64,000 nt of DNA from Norana najaformis (lineage: Eukaryota > Annelida > Clitellata > Crassiclitellata > Hormogastridae), in contig OZ029923.1 of the NCBI GenBank assembly GCA_964023275.1, forward strand, positions 11,229,738 through 11,293,737, read 5' to 3'. Under the pieces are notes generated by a model. That model was not told the DNA's origin. It did not search any database and saw only the letters and a program-made list of their open reading frames with translations. This document shows, one piece after another, positions 44,054 through 56,000 of the stretch (position 1 is the first letter of the stretch; the number at the start of each line of letters is the position of its first letter). The translations under genes and the position numbers were made by a program.

Positions 44054-47000
44054 CCAGTGTAGTGATGGTTATGCTGATGTTAAATGATGACGTATGGTTG
44101 TAGGAATACATGGACCAGGCAGTTGGTGCATCTCTGTTGGACCAGAAAATGGTAACTCCTGAGGACTTAGACTGTATTGAACGAATGCAAACAGGTTCAG
44201 ATAGAATGCCAAGGCAAGTCATGCTTGAGACTCAGAATTTAAAACAATTTTGAATGACATTGATTGTCAAAGTCTGACCTGTCTTTTGTGCACTTTGCTT
44301 GCCCAACTTGATTGATATTGACAGTCGATGCATGTTGAAATTGTAGTGATCTGATTGAAGATATCGACAGTCCGGAGGAAGACAGCTGCAACAGCTCAAG
44401 GTTCACTAACAAGTCGGACAAGAACATGTCAGACTTTGAAGGCGAAGACGTCCTGAGTGACGATGAACTTGCACACATCAATGCACGTTCGCACTTTGTC
44501 GGAATTCATCCAATGCAACATCAGCTTGCCAGTTTAGCCTCCATCTACCACAAGCAGCTGCCTCAGACCAGTGGTAACTTTAGCACTGCAGGCTGCCTGC
44601 AACTGTGTTATTATGAAGCCTTTTATGCATGTATTTCTGTTAGCAAATACTGTCCTGAGTTTATGGGATTTGAATTATGGAAATGTCTTTGACTGTGAAA
44701 ATTATGTATGTAAAATTAGTTGATTTTGAATCTAATTTGGTTTAGAATCTAGTAATTAGTGAGATTTTTTCCTAACCTCAGTGCCTCCATTTTTGCTGTT
44801 TCTGCTTCACAGTTGCAGTTTTCCTTTTACTAAATATAGAATATAATTTAATTTTTAATCATTTAACTTTATGTACCATTTGCAGTAGTGCATGACTATG
44901 GGGTGTGATTGTGATCAAAGGTTGACTTGTGATGCTGGCTGTGGGAAGGATACCTAATTGTTAAACTTAGCACTAGTATGGTACAACTGGTAGTTGGAAA
45001 AAATATTTGGTTGGCCCTTTTGTTCTTGGAAGAAAACTGTTCCTAGTTCCGTGATAGGCCAGCTATTTGTGCTTTTAAATATTTGGTTGGCCCTTTTGTG
45101 CTTGGAAGAAAACTGTTCCTAGTTCCGTGACAGCCCAGCTATTTGTGCCTTTCGGAGTTATTTTATTGAGAATTTTGAAACTGGTTGTTTGTTGAAATTG
45201 CAGTTATGCCTGTTCAAACGAAGGCAGAAATTAACAAGCAGGATGTGTGTAGTGCTGGGAAACTTGATGAGATCTGTCTTCCCAACAATACTCTTCTCTG
45301 GGACCTTCTGCAAGACCATCGTGCAGTCAGTTTTGATGAACTTGCGTTTTATTTGCTAGTGCTACCAAATTTTGTATTTTATCAGTCTGTTTGTTTTTCT
45401 TGGTTTAAAACTGACCATTTTTTAAAAACTCAGTACTAAAGAACATTTAGATATTTTAGCAGGTAAGTTGTTTAACACTAGAAGTTTGTGATCAGTTCAG
45501 TGTCCTATGATTTTTATAAACTGTAAATTATTAATGATTGTAACTATGACAGAAAATTTACCAAAACTAATCAGTCTCACAGTGAGAGAAAATGGCAAGC
45601 TATTGAAAAACGAGAGGATGAATTGGTGGGGTTGTAAGCGCTGCTTATCATAAAAGTATTTGAGCCTCACTAGTTATGTTCATCATTAATACCTGTTTAG
45701 TACCAGTAACAACAATAATAACATTAATAAAATAATTTAGCTGAGCTTTGTTATTATCTACAGGGAAAGTTGTCTGAAGGACTTGTTCAGGAAGCTGAGA
45801 AAGCGCTTTGTTCCCTGATCTGTTTTACCACTGAACGCCCGACACGCTGCAGGTTCATTGAAGCATGTGTCAACAATCTGGCCACCCACAAGTGAGATTG
45901 TTTGCTTTATCGGTTCAGTTTTATTGTGTAAACAAGTTGCAGTATGTGTGACCTTGCACACATTAAAAATCTTTGTAACAATAATAATAATAATGACTCT
46001 AGGACCTATGGAAAGAATCTGGCAATGCACTCAAGCAACTACAAGCCTGCTTTCCTCGGTGCTTGAATATAAAAAGATCAAACCTCGGCAGTTGGAGATG
46101 TTAAAGGCTAGTGGTTACCAAATGTCACTTCATCTTCTGCTTGAATTTGTATGCACATAGTGAAATCTGGAAACTTTCTATGATCATCAGAAAGCATTAT
46201 CTAGTTTGGAAGAACTAATATATTCCATGTGTTTCAGGCAATAATTTCTTTTTTTTTTGAGTCGTACTGGGTGAGTTCAGTTATTTTGCCATTGCATTAA
46301 GTTGTGATTGTTAATCGTTGATAAACTTGCTTTGTGTTTCACCTGCTTAGGTCTGTTGTGATATCTTTGCGGCTTCTGTCAAAGATTTTCAGCACGTACA
46401 ACAGAACTCCAGGAGATTCGTCGACCTTGGTGTCGTAAGTGCCGTCATAATCTGAGTCTGCTTTGGGTCCAAACCCTCTTCCTTAACTCTTCTTCCTTTT
46501 CCTCCACCTTGTGCCTTGTCCTCAGATATTCTTGCAAAATTTATAAGTAAAAATTATGTTGATTGCAAAATACTAATTGGAAAGGACCAGGCTCAGCTTT
46601 ACTCATTTCTAATCTGGGTAAACCTTTTATAACCTGTGTAAACCTACTGGACAACAAGCTATTCTTGTCACTACGTAATTTCATGTAGGTAATTTTTTGC
46701 TCATTATTGCAGATGTATTGGTAGTTATGAATTGATCTAACTGCTGGTAGTGGCTACCGTAAGAGTTTAAATGTGTTTTGAGTAAAAGCTGAGCATCATT
46801 ATGTCAGTCGTAACATAGCACAGTTTGGAACGTTGAACCAATATTTTAGTCGGCCTTAGAACACAGACTTGTTCTAATGCAGTCTTGTTATGGTAGTTTA
46901 TGTCGTTTTAAAGGCTGTGTCATAAGAAGGTTCCAGTGCATTATGAAATGAATTTTTATGGTTTGGTTGTAGATGGGCTGAACGTGATTTGCACTTGATG

Positions 47001-50000
47001 AAGCACTTCTTCAATAATTTGGCTCACTATACGAATGCAATTCGACAGGAAAGTGCTCCTCCTTCATTGTAAGTTATACAATACAACTTAGTTGTGATTA
47101 TGCAGAAGTAGGTAATATGCTTGCAGACAAGTAGCTAATTGTTATTGTAATCTTCGGATTTCTTCAGTGCCCGGCAAAGCTAAGCAATAGGAAACAGCTT
47201 ATTCACGGGCGATGAATCAAACGTAAAATCTGTAAGGCAGGTTGGTCATGTTTGGTTCCTGGTCCAAATGGTTTTGTTCCAAGTCTAGGTAGTAAAGAGC
47301 TAGTCGAGAGTTTTATCAAAAAATATGACTCAGCTTGCTAGATAGAGCTTATGAAATTAAAAATACTTCCAGGTTTTAAACTTTGCCAGAGTTTAAGGTT
47401 TTGATCATGCTTAGTTTGTTCTGTAAGAAGTGCTATATAAGTTGATCTGGTTTTAATTAAGTTCATAAAGTGAATTTGTTCTAAGGAAATATCAAAGTAT
47501 GAAGATCGGTCTGTGTGTTAGGCTTATATTGAATATTTAAAAAATGTGGACCATCATTCTTAATGAGGGATAATAATGAGCAATATGTCGTATGAATGTC
47601 TGACTGGTGTAGCTGGAAAAGGCTGTTGTTTTGTTGCTGGTGTTGCATCCTACTTTGAGTAATACTGCTGTTTCGAAAGTAAGAATGATTATTTGAGTAT
47701 TCTGTTATTCAGTCTTTATTCTCTGTAGGCACTGTCACAAAGAAGAGATTCAGGCTCGCTTGCAGTTCCTTACATGCTGCTTCTCAAGCAGTGCATCGCC
47801 AGATTCTTTCCGTAGGTCCCACAGTTATTATTATTACAAAGATTTTTAATGTGTGCAAGGTAACACATAATGCGAATCTGAGTTTCCTGTGTTGTGTAAA
47901 AAATATGTATGTTGGTCTTTGTGATGAGGGTTGTAGTAAACGGTTGCTTTCTTTCTATAAGTTTAAAAGCAGCTAATTGAATGGTAGAATTGCCTGTGAA
48001 AGTGGTATTGTCTGCTTCAGTGTTTCTTGAGACTGTCTGGTCTTTCAACTTAAAATTTCAAAAGGCTGTGGCTTGCTCTGCATTGCACCGACTGAGTCGA
48101 AAAATTTGAGTAGTATTTGTTTAAGAAATTAGATAAAAGTCTTAGTAGCCTTAGAACAACTGCTTATGGGAAGAAAAAAGTTTGCTACCTTAATAATCCT
48201 GATCTCATATGGTTTGAATGTTGAACAACATTTGTTTGTGTTTGAAGGGCTAAGCATGGAGCAGTTGGATGCACTGTGGAACTGCGTGGCTCTTGATAAG
48301 CAGTGTTCAGATGACTGTCTTAACTGGTTCCTGAATCAGGCAAAGAGCAAAGACCACCACGCCTTAGATCTAGAGGCCCTGAAGTACATCTTTCTTGAAA
48401 AAGTAAAGGCACACCATTTGATTTAAATTCCTTGTAAATTAATTTTGTTAATGTAAATCTGCTGCACAGAGTTTGTAAGGTTAGATTTTTATCTGAGGCA
48501 AAACTGTTCAAAATGAAAAATGGGTTAGAAAAAACAGACTATTTCCATGAGACTTTAGAATTGGACCTGTGTGAGCATTGACAATGCTTAACATAGTTGA
48601 AAGTGTTTGAGAAAGATCTTAATTTTGATCTGTGATAGATCAGTAATTGAGATAAATTGTGATTCTTGTGCCCTTGCCTACCACAGCCGCCCTACCAAAC
48701 ATCTTCAGGAGCTTAGCTGCTGTCTCAGCCAAGGTTATAACAGATGTGTAGCAATAAGCTTGGCAGTTCTATGCAGGGACTTCATGCTTTAAACTATTGT
48801 CTTTAAACAGTTAATGTTAATATGGCCAGAAACATGAATTCTCTGGCATTAAGTCACAACCACTTCTGCCCCGAACCATACAGCAGTATGGCCTTTCAAA
48901 GTAATTGGACAAAATCGCCTGGTAGCAGGCTACAGTGCGTGTTTTGTTACATCAAACAGCATATGTCTTTGACCTTTCTAGCCACATTAAGACTTACATA
49001 AATCGTTACTGAATTTTAACATGGCCTGTGGTTCATTAACATGTGATCAAAGACCACACATTAAGGGTCTGCACTGTATGCTCTGTGACTGGAAAAGTCA
49101 CCACTATTAGGCTCTCACACACACGTAGAGTCCAACCAATGTAATCCCACAGTCGAATCAATGGAGTCTCCAGGGTAAGAGAGTTAACCTAATCTAAAAA
49201 TCTAATTTAACCCAATACAGACGAGTAGGTAGTGATTGGTAGTGTAGGTATCACGACGAGCAGGTAGTAATTGGTAGTGGGCATGTACTATTATCTAGAC
49301 CACTCTCAGCCTATCGCAGACGTTATATTTTTGAAACCTTACATCAATTAGGCCAAGATATTATAATTAAGTACAGAAATAAGTGGAAGATATTTTTAGA
49401 ATTCGGTTATAAACATAATAATCGACCAATCAAATCGGACATTTAAATCACGAATTTAAATAACCCAAAATGGCGGCGTGTTGTTTTTGTGGCCTTACTG
49501 ACGACGAAATTCGGCAAATTCTTGATGAATTTGCATCAGATGATGACAGTTTTGACTCATCTGACAATAAAAGCCTGTCTTTTGCTACCAGTGAAGAAGA
49601 TAAAGTGGTTTTGGCTAAAGAACATTCTGACATCGACACCGAATTAGACGGCTACGTATACACGCTAGCGGACTGTCAAACTGGGTCAGGCGGATGACTT
49701 GGGCGAGATAGACAGGACTGAACAAGTAGCAGATTTTCCCATTTGACCCCTAACTGTTCCATTTACAAACGTCTGTGGCGGACCAGCCCCTGATGCACCA
49801 TTTTTGAAATTTTTCTAACTGCTTTTGGATAAGCTTTTTGATGTGCTAGTTGAACAGACCAGGCCTGCATGGTGAGTAGAGTAGGTCAAATGCACAGAAG
49901 GCAGGTAAACCCCACAGAATAAAATGGAAACCTACTTCTCCTCTAGCATCTTATTTTAGAGAACAAGATCAAGAATCCCAAAGGCTGCCCCAAGAAGGCT

Positions 50001-53000
50001 CAATATGAATGTGAAGCATGTAAAGTTGCTTTGTGCAAAGTTTTATGCTTCCACATTTGCAACGAGCAAAATCAGATAGTGGTTCTGTGGAGTGTAAGGA
50101 AGGTAAGCAATATAGCACATCGATACAAATTTTAAAATTTCCATTCTAAATTGTCCTCTTAGAACTGTTCAGTGCAGTCTATTGAGAAAGAGGAGTCGAT
50201 TCAGGAGCTTCATCCATCTTCAAGGTGACCATCCAGTGCACTCAGGCATTCATAAAAATGGCCCTTTTGAGAGCTACCAAATATTTGAAAAGGAAACAAA
50301 CTTCAGTGTGTTTGCCTCTCTGTGTGCCTGGCTTGTTGTAATGTTACTGTTGTCCTGTTGGTGTGCATGCTGCAGTGTTTTTGATGTCGTGGTTGTATTA
50401 CTGTGTATGTGTTTGGGAGGTCATAGGGTGAGTAGGTAACATGAGTGCCCCAAAATTTTTCTATCAAAAACTGGACTGAAGGATTGAAAGAGTAGATAAA
50501 AAGCTAAAGAATGATGTTAACCTCAACTCTGTATGCCAAAAATTACCAAGATCTGATAAGTTAAAAATTTCTTACTTTTTAGGCATTTCTTGTTACTCCT
50601 CTGGTACGACTACTGTCTGCATACTAAAAATATTATATCTCCTTAAATATTTTCAAACTTTTTGGAGGTTTTGTCTGATATTAATTGCTGCACAGATCAT
50701 GTGCTGACATTACATGAGTTGTCCCTGAAAATGTTTTCTATAGGGGTTTGAACATGAAAAAAGTTTTCAAATGGGGTGGGTACAGTTTGGGGCAACTATA
50801 AGTACCTCCAAAGATTTTTCTCAAAAACTGGAAAGATGGTTTGAAAGAGGAAATAAAATGCTAAAGAATGATATTAACCTCAACTCTGTGTGTCAAAGAA
50901 TGACCAAGATCTGATAAGTTAGACATTTCTTACTTTTCAGGTGTTTTCTTATATTTCCTTCAAATTGTACGACTTCATCTTACATACTAAAAATACTGTA
51001 TCTCCTTCATTTATGAAAATATTTTCAAAATTCTTGTGAGGTTTTGTCTGGTATTGATTTCTGCACGATTTTTGTGCTGACACTACATATGTTGTCACTG
51101 AAATTTTTTTTCCATAGGAGCCTGAACATGAAAAAAGTTTTAAACATGGGGTGGGGTACGGTTTGGGGCAACTTTGGGTACCCCAAAATTTTTTGTATCA
51201 AAAACTAGACGAATGGATGGGAAGAGGAGATAAAATGCTAAAGATTGATGGTAACCTCATGTCTGTAGGTCAAGAACTGACTGAGATACAACAAGTTGAA
51301 AACTATTTAATTAATAGGCGTTTTCCGGTAAAAATCGCTCGTCGTCAGGGCCTAGGCGGAAAATTTTCTCTCGTCAGTTAAGGGTTAAAAGCATACATTT
51401 GCGCTCTTTATCTGTTTCACCTTTTTCACAGATGCCTCAGTTGCAGCCAGAAGAGACGAGCATTGTGGGCCTCAATCTGTTCACTCAGCTGTCACACTTG
51501 GCCCGCATAGCCAACATTTCAGCAGATATCCCAGTTCCCGATGATCGTGTTAGTAGATTACATTTCTTAACATTCTGAAGCTTGTTGGCAAATGATTCTG
51601 AAACAGAGCTTGTTGATTATCAGTACATATTTACTATGATAACCAAATCATCTTGTTCCTTATAATAAAATAAAGCTTCTTTGTTTATTTACCTCACCAC
51701 TCGTCTCCAAGCTTTTACTTGTATGTAGCTGGTAATATAGAGGAATACTATGATAAAATTCCAACTTTCATTGGCAAACCAAATTTTGGAATTAATCTAA
51801 TCTAATGCCTCTGTAATTAAACTGTTAAAGATTGCAAAAAATTTATTCCTTTTTTCTATTTTTGATTTTTTGTGATAATTTAATTGGCAACAAGTTAGCA
51901 GTTTTTGTAGTCCCTTGTTTTTAATTTAAAATCTGCTAAGCTGTTTTGATAAAGATAATGGTATATTCCAAGTAAAATGTTTTGCATTTCTTGACAGCTT
52001 TTGGGAATTGACCATTTGTGGGCCATAGCCCTTAGGGCACAGAACACTGACGTCAGTCTGACTGCCATTAATTGCGTCAATCATCATTACATCTACTGTA
52101 AGTATTGTGTGACATAATTGTGTGACACATTTAGACTAAGTAGTCTCTTCCATGTTCCATTTGTCTCTATTTGGCTATTTTAATGTGTTTATTGTTAATT
52201 TAAATGACTTGTGATACTTGCACCTGCCAAGCCAGCCAGGTCCATGATCCTTACAGTCTCTAGCCCATGAGCAGTTGCTAGTGTCCTGTGCTGCTATGTG
52301 ACACTGCAGGCAGACCATGCTTTACTTGCACTGGAACTTCCTGGAACTTCCAATAAAAATTCATACTGTTCCACCACACGCAGCTCAAGTAACAGTTTCA
52401 GCCTGTCTTAAATCGCTCTTGTTTAGATCTGTTAGATAAACATGTTTTAGCACCTTTGTGCGGTTCTTTATAGGCCCATATAAATAACCAGTTGATACAC
52501 ATATACTGTAAAATTTTACATATCAAAATAACTTTGCTGCATTGTTGATTTTGTAACTTGACTGGTTGTTAGATGGCAGCAGCGCTCTGGAAAAAGAAGA
52601 CCAGTTTGTGCAGAAGTGCATGGAGAGCCTGACAGCGGCATCGTCCTTACTGGACAGCGTAAGGTTTTTTTACGTGTCTGCTAAGAAAGGTTTACCGTTT
52701 GTGTGTGGAGTATTTGAGGAGAATGTAAACCACACAACTAATTATGCAGTGGGTGGGCAGGTATACTGTGGGGCATGATTACATAGAGCGCTCAGCATGT
52801 GACGTGGAGAGTAGGGGTTCAAGCGTCTTCCGAGGCGGTTGCTGTGTAATGATATTGAGCAAGTCCTTCACTTACAGTTGCTCTGCGCCATCAATTGATG
52901 CACAGTCATTAGGTAGTGGCGCTTAATAAATGCAGAAATAATAATAATGTGAGTACGCTGTATATAAGAGTGCTAAGAATGCTACAGTTCTATATAAATG

Positions 53001-56000
53001 GTTATTATTATTATTAGCTGTTTTGTATTGGTAAGGCAAGGTAAAGTTATTGCTGATTTGTCACGTGCCTCATTCCACACGGGACGCGTGTTAATTCCTG
53101 GATAAGATTATCGTGTGTTATTAATACTGAGGGCCACTGAGGATGGAAATGATTGGAAACAGGTGATTTGTGGTGCGGCCATCTTTGGAGCAAAGATGGC
53201 TAAGAAAAGACAAGTTATTTAACGCTTTTCCTTGGGTCTTTGCCCCCAAAAGCAACAAAAGCAGCTGTACAATAGCAGTCACCTTTTCTTATTATTTATT
53301 TGGCTTGACAGGGAATTTTCAGTTTCACTATTCTTCTGCTCACTTAGTGAGTGGGAGAACAGTGAAGATTGTTCACTTGGAGGATATATAACGATGTTAT
53401 CACTGCATGGGCTGTCTAATTCCTTGTTTTTCAGAATCCAGAGAGCAGTCTACTGATCATCCAACGAGGCCTCATCCTCCTGACGAACCACCTAGAGAGC
53501 TTCCGAAGGCGCTACGCCTTCCACCTTCGCCAGTTGCAGCACGACTCAAACCCCATCAGCAGCCACCAGAAGATGCTGCAAGATAAACAGTCACAACCCA
53601 TTCACATCATTCTCCAGTGTGGCACTGGGTCAACAGACAAGGTATGGGAACTGTTTATCACATATTGTTGACATTATCACATATTGTTGACATTTCATAT
53701 ATCATATATTGTTAGCATTATCGCATTGTTATCTCCTTATCACATGTTGTTAACATTATAACATGTTGTTAGCATTATCACATTGTTAACATTAATCATG
53801 GGATCAAGATTAAAAATGAATGCATAGCTTCTGGGGTGATGCTATGTTGGCACAAAGCTCTGCATTTTCATGACAAGCTGAGCAATTTTGATAGTGTTAA
53901 AATAAAGTCGTGAAAGTAGAGAAGTGATAAAAAAGTGATTACCGTGATAAGAAAGTAAGTGATTCTTTATTTACTACATGACATATGCACCTGCAGATAA
54001 AATTTGAAATGTAAAGTCTTTTGTAACAAGACAGTTTGTAGGGGAGGTGCTCAGTTTTTAAAGTTCTGGTGCCATAGCAGGAAAAATGCCATTGTTTTGC
54101 TTGGTGACAAAGGCACAGACAGTTTGTCTAGGGTCATGTCATGTAACCTGCAATTAATGAATGTTGATACATGATATGGTGAAAATAAAATAAAAGTGAG
54201 CCTGTATGTACTAATCAACACTACTGATTAGAAGTTGTGAATAAAAATGAGCATGATGAGTAGAGTTTACTGTCAGTCTGTTCTTCGTTACAGACGCCGA
54301 TCGAGATGCTATCGACGGACTTAGTGGGGGAACTGCGAGCTGAGGTGACGAGATGGTGGGAAACAGTTCAGCTTCAGCATCAGAAGAACCAAGAAGAGCA
54401 GCTGAAGCAGCAGCAGCAGCAACAGCAGGATAAGCAGTCGTCCAGTGGTACGGGAGGATCAGCCCTTATGCCCATCCTCGGAGCAATGCTGGGGGATGGA
54501 CCAATGCGCATGATCACTCTTGGCCAGGAATTGTCCGTTGACTTGGATGAAAAAACTTTGTCAGAAATGCAGCTAAAAGACTCGCAGGTAGGAATCGAGC
54601 TCTATCTTCCTTGACATACCAACAGCAGAACTGTTATTTTTTAACTGATTAAACTATGCAGGCCTGTCGATTAAATATGTTATTGCAAGATTTGTTTGCA
54701 TGCTTTGCACTTTTCCACTAGGTGTTCTTTATGAATTGTGGTGTTGATGGTTGTAATTTTAGTTGGTGTTCGTGTCGCAAAGTGCCAGTCGCCCACCGCG
54801 TAGGCAGGACGTTTCCGTGCCAACGTCATATTTGCCGCCACCGCCACGATCAAAACTACCAATGATGTTGCTCATCCAGGAACCTCACTTCAGCTGCCTC
54901 TTCAGTCTGCTTCAGCAGCTTAGTAGCTTCTGCCCTGATAACACATTTGGGGTTAGCAATTGATAGATTTATTTCTTGAAATCAGTGACTGCAGTGTGAT
55001 TAGATATTCATTTGCCACTGGGATTCCTGGAAGACGGTTTTCATGCTCGGGTGTCTGATTTTGAGATGTTTCACGAAATGCAAGATGTTCTAAGCACTGG
55101 ATTAATTCTTGCCTGTAGTCTAATTCTCATAATTGTGGGACAATCCGATTGGATAGAGTGCTTGCTTTGTAATGCGGAGAGTGCGGGTTTGAGCCTCAGT
55201 TGAGATGGTTACTGTGTAGGGACCTTGCGCAAGTCCTTCACTCACATTTGCTCAGCACCATCGATTGATGTGTAGTCATTAGATAGTGGTCCTTAATAAA
55301 TGCAGAAATAATATAAGATGTATATCTCACTCTTCGGTAAGGTTTCTTTATAGTTCAGCAAATTCTGTTTCTGTGGGTAGGCTAGTCACATTGTAGCAGA
55401 ATTACATGCTTTTGAGAATATTATATTGTGTTGTGCAGCTGGTAGACCACATGAGACACAGATTAATTACTGGTAGTTTACATGATGGCCTTGAAAGGTT
55501 TTTATTTCATTTTTTTGGCTACTTTGTATGCGTTCTCATTATATTATATGTGTGTTATTTCTGATCCCAGTTTTAATGAAAAGAATAATAACATGTCTGT
55601 CAACAAACTGAAAGTCACTGTATATTTTGATGTGATGGTAATTTGTAACTGATTTGCTTGCCAGTGTTTCTATAAGTTTGTAAATTTTGTTTCTTTAGGA
55701 TCTTCAGGAGCAGTGCAGTCTCCAGACAAAAGCCAGAGTTCTGTCCCGTAAAGTCTGGGACTTGCTGATGCTGCTGCCTACAAATGCACAGATGCTTAGT
55801 GCAATCAAAGATATTGTCGACCAGGTAAGGCTAAATTACCATCTGAAATCACCTTTTTTGATGAATGTTGCTCTGCTTAGTGGGAGTCACAGAAACCACT
55901 TGTTGGATCTGTCAGATTGCCATGTTCCAGCAGAAGGTCTAAATGTAGCTATATAAATGTATAGATAATGAATGCATATGTGCCTTAAAGTGCTTCAGGA

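Larger units (their letters stand above)
49207..51389 (+). mobile_element. Non-autonomous piggyBac-type transposon in USP34 intron 18
   Basis: TTAA (49207-49210) + CCC at the left and GGG + TTAA (51386-51389) at the right. The ends match as TTAACCCnnnACnGACGAG, and both carry a subterminal ACGACGAGC. Unit 49211-51385 is 2175 bp. It holds a broken transposase and an internal tandem repeat, so it would need a transposase in trans. Confidence 0.88.
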
